Origin: Lachnospiraceae bacterium
GTDB taxonomy: Bacteria; Bacillota_A; Clostridia; Lachnospirales; Lachnospiraceae
Direction of reading: 5' to 3'
Assembly (NCBI GenBank): GCA_016287765.1
Contig: JAEEWS010000039.1
Span: 1 to 29,940, forward strand
Length of the DNA: 29,940 nucleotides
In this document: one piece after another, positions 1 through 7,410 of the stretch
Position numbering within the stretch: position 1 is the stretch's first letter
How the letters are laid out: every line of letters begins with the position of its first letter
The notes under the pieces: generated by a model
The model's database searches: none
Seen by the model: the letters and a program-made list of their open reading frames with translations, nothing else
What the model was told of the DNA's origin: nothing
Position numbers and translations under genes: made by a program

Positions 1-226
1 CTCCGAAGCTGATACCCTTAACTTTCTTAAGGTCCACTTTTTCGGAGAGTTTCTTAAAGCTCTCCTTCATGCCCTTAACCCAGTCTGCAGGTTCCTGTTC
101 CGACCAGCCCGGCTTCGGAAAACTAAGTCCGTACTCCGCTCCCGCTGTAGCCTGAATGGCTCCTTTTTCGTCCATGACAACAAGTTTAATGGAAGAAGTT
201 CCAAGATCGACACCTAAATAATACAT
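1..226 (-). CDS. FGGY-family carbohydrate kinase, xylulokinase-like (N-terminal fragment)
   Basis: Only the first 75 codons lie in the window; the gene runs off the left edge. The protein begins MYYLGVDLGTSSIKLVVMDE, the N-terminal phosphate-1 loop of the FGGY sugar kinases (actin-like ATPase fold), and then carries FPKPGWSEQEPADWV, which matches the substrate-binding N-terminal region of xylulokinases. These enzymes phosphorylate a keto sugar or polyol with ATP in the cytoplasm. The ATG at 226-224 overlaps the TAA stop of nagA by one base (TAATG), and a GGGAGG-type ribosome binding site sits just upstream inside the end of nagA, so translation is probably coupled. Xylulokinase is the best reading, but FGGY kinases for other sugars cannot be separated from this fragment. 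Confidence 0.82.
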   Translation of the reverse strand, partial: MYYLGVDLGTSSIKLVVMDEKGAIQATAGAEYGLSFPKPGWSEQEPADWVKGMKESFKKLSEKVDLKKVKGISFG

Positions 227-1326
227 TAAATCGTCCTCCCGTTTATACTAACATTCTTTATATTCAGACCCTCATCGGTAATGAGGTAATCCGCTGCACA
301 GCCCTTTGCTATCCTTCCCACCCTATTCTGCATCCCGATGGAAAGTGCAGGGTTCAAAGTGGCGGCAAGTATCGCTTTTTCGCGTTCGATGCCGAAAGAG
401 ATAACATTTCTTACCTCGGTCCCCACATCGGTAACGGAGCCCGCTATGGTACCGTCCGCCTGAACAGCCTTACCGTTCTTAACGAAGACTTCTATGCCGC
501 CCAGAGAGTATTTACCCTCTTCAAGTCCGGCAGCCTGCATGGAGTCCGAGATTATGATCATTTTGGGAGCCATGAGCTTAAACCACATCCTGATAAGCGT
601 GGGATTCACATGTATACCGTCGCATATGATCTCGGAAAAGAGCTGTTCGTCAAAAGCCGCGCCTATTACACCAGGCGCTCTGTGATTCAACGGATTCATA
701 GCATTAAAAAGATGGGTAACATGATCCGCCCCGGCTCTGACAGCCGTTACAGCCGTATCATAATCCGAACTTGTGTGGGCTATGGAAAGCACTATTCCCC
801 TTCCGGTATATTCCTTTATAAAGGAAGCAGCCCCCGAAAGTCTTGGGTCCACCGAAATGATCCTGATGCTATTATTACTTTTTTCAATGATTTTATCTAA
901 CCAAATCTTGTCAAATTCCCACAAAAATTTCTCATCATGGGCGCCCTTTTTGTCTTTTCCGAGAAAGGGGCCTTCCATATGCACTCCCAGGATCCTGGCT
1001 TCGCCCCTGTCCAAAGGTCCGCGGATCGCTCTACCCACTGCCTCTACAGAATCTTCCACCGCCCCGGGTTCATTGGTCATGGTAGTTGCAAGAACCGATG
1101 TAACACCGCAGGAAGCATAGCTTTTGCCGAGTTTTTTAAGTTTCTCATCGTTTACAAAGCTGAAGTCCTCTCCGCCTCTTCCATGGGTGTGGATGTCAAT
1201 AAACCCCGGAAGCATATAATCGGGATCCCCGGGATCTTCTTCTCCCAGCACCCGTACTTCTTTAAAAACGCCCTCCGAGATCTCGACCTCTCCCTTTACA
1301 AATCTGCCGTCATAAAAAATGTTCAT
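226..1326 (-). CDS. nagA: N-acetylglucosamine-6-phosphate deacetylase NagA
   Basis: This enzyme removes the acetyl group from GlcNAc-6-phosphate to give glucosamine-6-phosphate, the substrate of NagB encoded just upstream. The 366-residue protein is a metal-dependent amidohydrolase (TIM barrel). It has the HTH metal motif in DIHTHG (H46, H48), the metal glutamate in HMEGPF (E118), the histidines in AHTSSDYD and THLFNAMNPL, and the catalytic aspartate in ISDSM near residue 265. Length is close to the family norm of 370-390. A longer reading from a TTG at 1347 is possible, but that stretch contains the AGGAG ribosome binding site placed seven bases before the ATG at 1326, so the ATG is preferred. 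It starts 13 bp after nagB and its stop overlaps the kinase start. Confidence 0.95.
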   Translation of the reverse strand: MNIFYDGRFVKGEVEISEGVFKEVRVLGEEDPGDPDYMLPGFIDIHTHGRGGEDFSFVNDEKLKKLGKSYASCGVTSVLATTMTNEPGAVEDSVEAVGRAIRGPLDRGEARILGVHMEGPFLGKDKKGAHDEKFLWEFDKIWLDKIIEKSNNSIRIISVDPRLSGAASFIKEYTGRGIVLSIAHTSSDYDTAVTAVRAGADHVTHLFNAMNPLNHRAPGVIGAAFDEQLFSEIICDGIHVNPTLIRMWFKLMAPKMIIISDSMQAAGLEEGKYSLGGIEVFVKNGKAVQADGTIAGSVTDVGTEVRNVISFGIEREKAILAATLNPALSIGMQNRVGRIAKGCAADYLITDEGLNIKNVSINGRTI

Positions 1327-1339
1327 TGCATTTCTCCTG

Positions 1340-2050
1340 TTATTCAAAACAATAAACTACAGTGAGATTGGGATGGAACTGAAGGATCGAAGCCGGAACC
1401 ATGGGAGTTACGGGGCCGCGGAGTGCCTTTTCCATGATATCTTTTTTGTCCGGTCCGTTGGCTATAAGGAGAAGCCTTTTTGCTCTCATAATGGATTTTA
1501 TGCCCATGGTGATCGCCTTTTTTGGTACAGCCTCTTCAGAACCGAAAAATCGTGCATTTGCCTTAATGGTGGTCTCCTCCAGTTCCACGATGTGAGTGGT
1601 CTTTTCAAAAGCCGCCCCCGGCTCGTTAAATCCTATATGGCCGTCATGGCCTATGCCCAGAAGCTGAAGATCGATGCCTCCGAGAGAAGAAATGAGTTCA
1701 TCATATCTTACGCATTCCGCTTCCATGTCCTTTGCCATTCCGTTTGGTACATAGGTGTTTTCTTTTTTAATGTTTATGCCGTTAAAAAAGTTGGTATCCA
1801 TAAAATAGCGGTAACTCTGATCATTGCTTCCGTCCAGTCCGATGTACTCGTCCAGGTTTACCGACTTTGCCTTTGAAAAGTCGATATCGCCCTTGTTATA
1901 CCAGTCGATCAACTGTTTGTAGGTCCCTATGGGAGTGGAACCTGTGGCAAGTCCCAATACCGAATGGGGCTCCAGTATCACCTGAGCCGAGATCACATTT
2001 GCCGCCTTTCTGCTGAGATCGGCATAATCCTTTGCTTCAATAATACGCAT
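1340..2050 (-). CDS. nagB: Glucosamine-6-phosphate deaminase NagB
   Basis: This cytoplasmic enzyme converts glucosamine-6-phosphate to fructose-6-phosphate and ammonia, sending amino sugars into glycolysis. The 236-residue protein has the phosphate-binding GLATGSTPIGTY (residues 33-44), the catalytic base in NLDEY (D67, equivalent to D72 of the E. coli enzyme), and the GIGHDGHIGFNEPG block with D136, H138 and E143. The length fits the shorter Gram-positive form, which lacks much of the E. coli allosteric C-terminus. An AGAGG ribosome binding site precedes the ATG. It is first in the nagB-nagA-kinase operon. The gap to the upstream helicase gene is only 68 bp and holds a candidate promoter but no obvious terminator, so some read-through from the upstream operon is possible. 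Confidence 0.96.
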   Translation of the reverse strand: MRIIEAKDYADLSRKAANVISAQVILEPHSVLGLATGSTPIGTYKQLIDWYNKGDIDFSKAKSVNLDEYIGLDGSNDQSYRYFMDTNFFNGINIKKENTYVPNGMAKDMEAECVRYDELISSLGGIDLQLLGIGHDGHIGFNEPGAAFEKTTHIVELEETTIKANARFFGSEEAVPKKAITMGIKSIMRAKRLLLIANGPDKKDIMEKALRGPVTPMVPASILQFHPNLTVVYCFE

Positions 2051-2093
2051 CTGCTTACCTCTTTTCTCTTCATCTTTTAATATTTTCCATAAG

Positions 2094-2122
2094 GATATAA
2101 TATCATAAAAATATCATATCAA
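2094..2122 (-). promoter_or_regulatory. Candidate promoter of nagB operon
   Basis: On the minus strand an extended -10 (TGA followed by TATTAT, 2105-2097) lies about 50 bases before the nagB start. An overlapping alternative is TTGATA (2122-2117), a 17-base spacer, and TATATC (2099-2094), whose -35 covers the helicase stop codon. The AT-rich context makes a chance match possible. Confidence 0.4.
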
Positions 2123-4629
2123 TGTTTTTCGTAAAATTCCGATAATCGTTCCTTTACATTTCCTATATTTACGGTAACATAAGGGAACCACTCCCTGGGA
2201 AACAGGTTTGTGTATTGCGGGTTACCAAACCTCTCATCCAATAAAAGGATGGCCCCCACATCGTCAACGGTACGGATCACTCTGCCCGCCGACTGCATCA
2301 CCTTGTTCATTCCCGGATAAAGATAGGAATATTCAAAGCCGTTTCCCGATTTCTCATCAAAGTAGAATTTGAAGAGTTCTTTTTCATTACCCACCATGGG
2401 AAGTCCGCATCCGACAATGACGGCTCCCGTAAGCCGGTCTCCGGTAAGGTCTATGCCTTCCGAGAAAGCCCCTCCCATAACCGTGAATCCTACAAGGGTA
2501 GAATCAGGATTTTCCTTGAACTCTTCGAGGAATGCCTCCTTCTCTTTTTCCTTCATTTCCCGTCTTTGCACCAGGATCTTTATATCTTTTTCACTTTGGC
2601 CGGAGATTTTATCAAATCCTGTTTTATCTTTTTCAGATGAAATTTCAACGAGTTCGTAATTCTCCTTTTGGAGCTTTTTTAGAATCTCAGGAGTATCTTC
2701 GTCTTCCTCTTTATTTTCATAGCACCACGATTGTAGAACGTCAGATGCTTTCAGCACATCTTCCATCATTTTGTAGGAGCTGAAAAAGACCATGTAATTT
2801 CCTTTTTTCGCTTTTACAAAAGCTTCAATGTAGGCTGCCACCTTCAAGTACTCATCCCTGTTTCTTCTGGTGTACCTGGTGGACACGTCTCTTCCCACCA
2901 TCACTATCCTCTTTTCCGGCGAAAAGGGTGAAGGAGCATAGATGGCATAGTCTTCAGCTTCCCCTCCCAGCTGTTCCTTGTAATAATTCATAGGAAGAAG
3001 GGTAGCACTGAAGAGCACGGAAGCTCTGGTGTTATCCATTATCTTTCTGAGTTTTGAGGCAGGCTCCATGCATAACAGCTTGATCCTGAAATCCCCTCTC
3101 TCATTGTAATCCGTATATATTCTGTAAGCCTCATCCATGTTCTCATAGACTTCGATAAACCTTCTCATGTCAAAGAACAGATCGAGCGCTTGATCTTTCC
3201 CTTCAAAGCCTCCGGGATTATTATCCAGAAAATCCTCAAATACGGATATGGCCCTTAGCAATCTGTTATAAAGGTCATCTGCGTTGTCCCAAACCTGAAA
3301 ATCATCACATTCCCTTTTTAAGGCCAGCATGGCCTTATTGCAATACTCCAGTTGTTTTTCCATTTTTTTCCCTATGGGAGCAACGACCCTTTTTACCGTT
3401 AAAAAGGCTTCTTTCGTAAGCTCGGAACTGTACATTTCCCTGGCTCTTTCAAGGAGATTGTGGGCTTCATCTATCAAAAAGATAAAATCATTCTTTTTCT
3501 CTTCTGCGAAGAATCTCTTCAGGGACGCATCAGGATCAAAAGCATAGTTATAGTCGCAGATAACAGCATCCGCCCACAGGCTCACATCCAGACTCATTTC
3601 AAAGGGACAGACGTTGTGTTTCTCGGAATATCTAAGGATAAGCTCCCTGTTTATCTCTTCTTCATGGGTAAGCAGGTCAAAAACACAATCGTTTATCCGG
3701 TCCATATGCCCCGCAGCTCTGGAACAGCTCACCGGATTACAGTCCGGTTTTTCCAATATGCAGATCTTTTCCTTGGCTGTGAGAGTAACATACCTGAATT
3801 TAAGGCCCTTTTCCCTTAAGATCCCAAAGGTATCCTCCGCCACTGTTCTTGCTATGGTTTTAGCCGTTAAATAAAAAATTTTGGAGGCCTTACCCTCCCC
3901 CACATTCCATACTGCCGGGAAAACCGTGGATATAGTCTTTCCGACTCCGGTGGGCGCTTCTATAAACAGCTTCTTTCCTCTTGATACCGTCTTATAAACA
4001 TCTCCCACCAGTTCTCTCTGTCCCGGTCTGTAAGTAAAAGGAAATTCCAGTTTTCTTATGGTCTCATCCCTTGTCTTTTTCCAGTCCGCTTCCCAGAAAA
4101 GCCATTTGGAATATTCCTTAACCACGTTGTCAAACCAGTCACTTAGTTCTTCAACATCGTATATCTTATTAAACCTTTTGATCTCCTCACTGTCGATGTT
4201 GCAGTAGGTAAGCTGTACCCCGATACGGGTAAGTCCTTCGTCCTTACCGTATATGCAGGCATAACATTTAGCCTGCGCCTCATGAACAGGCACAGGCTCT
4301 GTAATATGCTCCAGTGAAAGATATGTACTTTTGATCTCGTCAATGATTATATCTTGATTTAATTTATATATACCGTCTGCTCTGCCTTCAACTGTAAGGG
4401 CGAGAGTCCCTTCCCTGTCATTTCTTTCAAGTATTCTGACGGTTTTAAGCGCCACTTCTGCCCGATAGCCTTCAGGCATGCTTTTCTGGATCTTCCTGTG
4501 TATCCTGGCGCCCTCCTGCATGGCATCCGTATCAGTATGAGCTTTTCTGTTGTCAATGTCTCCGGACCGTAATATGAACTCAACCAGATTTCTCACGGAT
4601 ACGGAGACTGAAAGTTTCTCATCATCCAT
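2119..4629 (-). CDS. PD-(D/E)XK nuclease - XPD/DinG-type DNA helicase fusion
   Basis: This predicted cytoplasmic ATP-dependent DNA helicase carries a nuclease-like domain (836 residues). The N-terminal 190 residues match the RecB-type PD-(D/E)XK nuclease pattern: H44, D85 (GRADG), E98 and K100 (IIDEIK), then Q119-x3-Y123. The helicase follows: Walker A APTGVGKT at 225-232, DEAH at 386-389, SATLLPM of motif III, and the C-terminal QSAGRVIRT of motif VI. Cysteines C289, C296, C301 and C340 fall between Walker A and DEAH, where XPD and DinG hold a 4Fe-4S cluster. Known relatives unwind DNA 5' to 3' in repair or replication-fork processing; the exact job of the fused form is not established here. 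The ATG lies 6 bp after the lipoprotein stop with only a weak ribosome binding site, suggesting translational coupling. Confidence 0.88.
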   Translation of the reverse strand: MDDEKLSVSVSVRNLVEFILRSGDIDNRKAHTDTDAMQEGARIHRKIQKSMPEGYRAEVALKTVRILERNDREGTLALTVEGRADGIYKLNQDIIIDEIKSTYLSLEHITEPVPVHEAQAKCYACIYGKDEGLTRIGVQLTYCNIDSEEIKRFNKIYDVEELSDWFDNVVKEYSKWLFWEADWKKTRDETIRKLEFPFTYRPGQRELVGDVYKTVSRGKKLFIEAPTGVGKTISTVFPAVWNVGEGKASKIFYLTAKTIARTVAEDTFGILREKGLKFRYVTLTAKEKICILEKPDCNPVSCSRAAGHMDRINDCVFDLLTHEEEINRELILRYSEKHNVCPFEMSLDVSLWADAVICDYNYAFDPDASLKRFFAEEKKNDFIFLIDEAHNLLERAREMYSSELTKEAFLTVKRVVAPIGKKMEKQLEYCNKAMLALKRECDDFQVWDNADDLYNRLLRAISVFEDFLDNNPGGFEGKDQALDLFFDMRRFIEVYENMDEAYRIYTDYNERGDFRIKLLCMEPASKLRKIMDNTRASVLFSATLLPMNYYKEQLGGEAEDYAIYAPSPFSPEKRIVMVGRDVSTRYTRRNRDEYLKVAAYIEAFVKAKKGNYMVFFSSYKMMEDVLKASDVLQSWCYENKEEDEDTPEILKKLQKENYELVEISSEKDKTGFDKISGQSEKDIKILVQRREMKEKEKEAFLEEFKENPDSTLVGFTVMGGAFSEGIDLTGDRLTGAVIVGCGLPMVGNEKELFKFYFDEKSGNGFEYSYLYPGMNKVMQSAGRVIRTVDDVGAILLLDERFGNPQYTNLFPREWFPYVTVNIGNVKERLSEFYEKH

Positions 4630-4635
4630 TTTATA

Positions 4636-5133
4636 CTAATTTCCCATGGGAGTAGGTGTTCCGCTGATCAAAACGAAATCCACGCTGCCGGGTGTGGGAG
4701 TGGGTGTGGGATAAGCGGTTTCCGGCAAAGGGGTCGGCGGTGTCTTGGTGGGTCTTGGTGTGTTAGTCGGCTTAGGTGTGGGCGTGGGTGTGGGAATGGG
4801 AGTAGGCGAAGGTGTAGGTTCCGGTGTGGGATCTCCGTTAGGCAAAACTCCCGTTTCCGGAGTTGGTGTAGGCGTGGGTGTAGCTGTGGGCGTAGGAGTC
4901 AATGTGCCTTCCTGACCATGTCTTCCCGGGAAAAGAGTGGTTACGGGTACCAATTCACCGTTTCCGTGATTTCCTTCGAGCAAGTCGGAGGTATCCACCA
5001 CCTTCACCACAGGTGTGGGGGTGCCTGTACTTCTGGCAGGAGACCAGGACTTTTTACATCCTCCCAAAAAGGGTGCCACGGCAATACAAGCCGTAATTAT
5101 GACCAATTTGTATGATGTGCCCTTAGTCAGCAA
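4636..5133 (-). CDS. Thr-Pro-repeat lipoprotein, function unknown
   Basis: This 165-residue predicted surface lipoprotein has a basic N-terminus, a hydrophobic stretch (about residues 9-24) and a lipobox FLGGC with the lipidated cysteine near residue 26. The second half is almost entirely Thr-Pro dipeptide repeats, the type used as extended cell-wall-spanning linkers, and ends in a short non-repetitive tail. No catalytic domain is visible. The start is a TTG: a strong GGGAGG lies eight bases upstream, inside the last codons of the GH2 gene, and there is no ATG before the signal peptide. The gene overlaps the GH2 gene by 11 bp and is followed 6 bp later by the helicase gene. The DNA of the repeat is itself a run of imperfect GTGTGGG-like units, prone to length change. 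Confidence 0.7.
   Translation of the reverse strand: MLTKGTSYKLVIITACIAVAPFLGGCKKSWSPARSTGTPTPVVKVVDTSDLLEGNHGNGELVPVTTLFPGRHGQEGTLTPTPTATPTPTPTPETGVLPNGDPTPEPTPSPTPIPTPTPTPKPTNTPRPTKTPPTPLPETAYPTPTPTPGSVDFVLISGTPTPMGN
4660..4910 (-). repeat. Thr-Pro-coding low-complexity tandem repeat
   Basis: Short imperfect hexanucleotide units (plus strand GTGTGG/GTAGGC-like) repeat through this stretch and encode alternating Thr-Pro in the lipoprotein. This is an in-frame simple repeat, not a spacer-bearing array. Confidence 0.75.
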
Positions 5134-6907
5134 GTTCTTTTCCTCCCATAGCGGACCTAATACGTTTTGCCAGCTCTTTCATCCTTGTTACATCCACCTT
5201 GCAGATCTCTCTGTCATAGGTGTAGAGACCGTTGATCTCATCTTCTATATCGGAAACCTGAGTATAAATGCAGCCGCAAACTCCATTCTTGATTCCGGGA
5301 ATTACCATGTTTTCGTATAATAACTCAATTTTTGAAGTCAATTCTTCAACAGAATTGCATTTTCCGTAGCCATACCCTTTGTTCTCATCAAACAGATGAC
5401 CGGTTACGGCCATGGAATAACCACCGCACTCTGTAATGAATATCGGTTTATTTTTATATCTTTTTGAGGGTTTTACATCCCTGAGTCTAAAATATATATG
5501 CCTGCTGTCAAAATCGGTCTTTTTGATGTTGAACCAGCCCGAGGCCGTATCAAAAAGCCGGTCGGGTTCCTGCTCTTTCAGTTTTTCATAGTAGGAATCT
5601 CCCCTGTGCTGTCCCCAGCCTTCGTTAAATATAGTATAGGCTATTACGGAAGGATGATCGTGAAGCTGTGAGATCACACCCTGCGCATGGTTTTCAAACA
5701 TCTTTTTCTGTTTTTCTCCCACATGTCTCAGTCTGTCATCCGACAGTTTCAGACCTATGGTGGGCAGTACCGTATCTATGATATATCTGTATTTTCCGGA
5801 GTTTACCATATCCTGCATTACCAGCATTCCATGGATATCACAGTAATAGTAGAACCAGTCTGCTTCGGTCTTCACATGTTTTCTTAAGAGATTAAAGCCC
5901 ATCTCCTTCATTCTGAGGATATCTCTCTCGTACTTCTCCTCGCTTTCGGGAAGGCAGAGACTGTCCTCATAGTAGCCCTGATCCAGTACTCCGTGAAGGA
6001 ATACAGGTCTGCCGTTAAGAAGCACCACAGGCTTACCGTCCACGGTCGAAGTTTCCACGGTTCTGAAGCCGTAATAAGTCCTTATCACGTCATTTCCTGC
6101 CGTGATCTCCATATCATAGAGCCAGGGCTCATCTATATCCCATTTTTTAAGAATAAATTCATTGCCCAGATTCGATCTTAAGCCATCTAAGGGAACAAGG
6201 ATGCCTTCTTCCTCAAAGTCCTCCGTAACAGTCCCCGCTACGATCCAACATTCCTCGTCTTCCTCAGGATCCCGATCTTTTTCTTCCTGTACCGCGCATT
6301 TTAATTCAGGCCTGTACACCCTGATCTCAAAGGGTTGTCCGAGGAAATCGCAGAAGTTGAATTTAAATTTAATGCTATTTGCGGCCCAATCTATCTTTAA
6401 TTCTTTAATATACCTTTCAGGAACAGCTTCCAGCCATACGCTCTTCCATATACCGCTGAAGGGTGTATACCACATGCCTCCTCTTTTAAGCTTTTGTTTA
6501 CCGTAAGGAAAATCCCGGGATATGGGATCCAGAGCAATGATCTTTAGGAGATTCTCTCCCTCCGGTTTTATCTTGCCCGTAAGGTCAAATACCGCCTTTA
6601 AATAGCCGTCTCTGTGGCTTCCCACCACCTGACCGTTAAGTACCGCAAGACATTGCTGATCCACGCCGTCCGCATGTAAGATCAGCCTTGTTTTATTTCC
6701 TTCAAGCATATATTCCGGCAGCTCGAAGCTTTTCTCATACACAAGGCTGTCCCTTTTGCCGTAGTCTATCTCGCCCCTAAACTCCGAAGCCTTAGACTCC
6801 GGGCAGAAAGGCACTTTAATGCTTCTTCCGTTAAGAAGCCAGTCTCCGTTAAGACTGAACCAACGGTTCCTTTTCAATTGCGGATCAGGGTGTTTTTCCC
6901 AGCTCAT
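5123..6907 (-). CDS. Glycoside hydrolase family 2 beta-glycosidase
   Basis: This predicted retaining beta-glycosidase (galactosidase, glucuronidase or mannosidase type) has 594 residues. In order there is a sugar-binding jelly-roll domain ([16 protein letters not shown], then [18 protein letters not shown]), an immunoglobulin-like domain (about 170-290) and a TIM barrel. The acid/base glutamate is in FNEGWGQ (E429) and the nucleophile in FITECGG (E493). There is no signal peptide, so it acts in the cytoplasm on imported oligosaccharides. It is short for LacZ-type enzymes and lacks their C-terminal domain, being nearer beta-glucuronidase in length; the substrate cannot be read from sequence. 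A start 14 codons earlier is open, but GAGG nine bases before the ATG at 6907 favours this one. One base separates it from the DUF1292 gene. Confidence 0.9.
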   Translation of the reverse strand: MSWEKHPDPQLKRNRWFSLNGDWLLNGRSIKVPFCPESKASEFRGEIDYGKRDSLVYEKSFELPEYMLEGNKTRLILHADGVDQQCLAVLNGQVVGSHRDGYLKAVFDLTGKIKPEGENLLKIIALDPISRDFPYGKQKLKRGGMWYTPFSGIWKSVWLEAVPERYIKELKIDWAANSIKFKFNFCDFLGQPFEIRVYRPELKCAVQEEKDRDPEEDEECWIVAGTVTEDFEEEGILVPLDGLRSNLGNEFILKKWDIDEPWLYDMEITAGNDVIRTYYGFRTVETSTVDGKPVVLLNGRPVFLHGVLDQGYYEDSLCLPESEEKYERDILRMKEMGFNLLRKHVKTEADWFYYYCDIHGMLVMQDMVNSGKYRYIIDTVLPTIGLKLSDDRLRHVGEKQKKMFENHAQGVISQLHDHPSVIAYTIFNEGWGQHRGDSYYEKLKEQEPDRLFDTASGWFNIKKTDFDSRHIYFRLRDVKPSKRYKNKPIFITECGGYSMAVTGHLFDENKGYGYGKCNSVEELTSKIELLYENMVIPGIKNGVCGCIYTQVSDIEDEINGLYTYDREICKVDVTRMKELAKRIRSAMGGKELAD

Positions 6908-6908
6908 A

Positions 6909-7241
6909 TCACTCTTCCTCGTCGTCCTCCAGATCGTCAAGCATCTCATTCAATTCTTCGTCATCCAGCATCTCGTCAAAAGCATCGGCCACGATCTCGA
7001 ACTCCTCGTCGCTTTCAATGTCATCCAACTGTATATCATCCGGATCTTCAAGGTTGGATGCTCTGTAGAAAAAGATATCGGAATCCTCATCCGCATTCTC
7101 ATCCAGAAGAGCTATATACATCTGTTCTTTATTATTCACGTTAACCGGAAAGATGGAAATAACATCGCAGGTCATTTCCTCACCGTTTTCCAATTCCAAT
7201 GTTACGGTATCGATCTTTTTATCCTTTTTCTTATCTGCCAT
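6909..7241 (-). CDS. DUF1292 family acidic protein
   Basis: This 110-residue cytoplasmic protein starts MADKKKDKKIDTVTLELENG and matches the DUF1292 (YrzB-like) family of Firmicutes by its short beta-rich core (VTLELENGEE, then KEQMYIALLDE). The C-terminal half is extremely acidic, nearly all Asp and Glu with few hydrophobics. The family has no firmly established function. AAGGAG five bases before the ATG supports the start. It is first in a four-gene run with GH2, lipoprotein and helicase. In many Firmicutes this family sits beside housekeeping genes, so its place ahead of a glycosidase is not informative about its role. Confidence 0.85.
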   Translation of the reverse strand: MADKKKDKKIDTVTLELENGEEMTCDVISIFPVNVNNKEQMYIALLDENADEDSDIFFYRASNLEDPDDIQLDDIESDEEFEIVADAFDEMLDDEELNEMLDDLEDDEEE

Positions 7242-7308
7242 AAATACTCCTTAACGATAGATCTTTTCTTTTGAAAGCAGGTCATTCTCCTCTGCTTCCT
7301 CAGTGGTT

Positions 7309-7319
7309 ATTCTACCACA
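7309..7319 (-). promoter_or_regulatory. Candidate extended -10 promoter of DUF1292-GH2 operon
   Basis: The minus strand reads TGG TAGAAT (7317-7309), an extended -10 box about 70 bases before the DUF1292 start. No good -35 is present, as is common for extended -10 promoters. The box lies in a small dyad (GTGGT, six bases, ACCAC), which could be an operator or chance. Confidence 0.45.
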
Positions 7320-7349
7320 AAAAACCTTGTACGAAAAGAAGCATAACAT

Positions 7350-7380
7350 TAAAAATAGGAGGAAGCTTTCGCTTCCTCCC
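7350..7380 (-). terminator. Rho-independent terminator of chemoreceptor gene
   Basis: Minus strand: GGAGGAAGC, GAAA tetraloop, GCTTCCTCC (nine perfect pairs, 7379-7358), then TATTTTT. It lies about 30 bases after the stop codon of the chemoreceptor gene and separates it from the DUF1292 operon. Confidence 0.9.
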
Positions 7381-7410
7381 GGGGTTGTTTATCCGTTTTT
7401 AATTCCGTGA

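Noticed and set aside
937..1365. Plus-strand open frame opposite nagA and nagB
   Set aside because: It is a shadow of the strongly supported minus-strand genes with no ribosome binding site or recognisable domain.
4660..4910. Repetitive GTGTGGG-like stretch as a possible CRISPR or non-coding tandem repeat
   Set aside because: Units are short, imperfect and keep an open frame coding Thr-Pro; there are no unique spacers.
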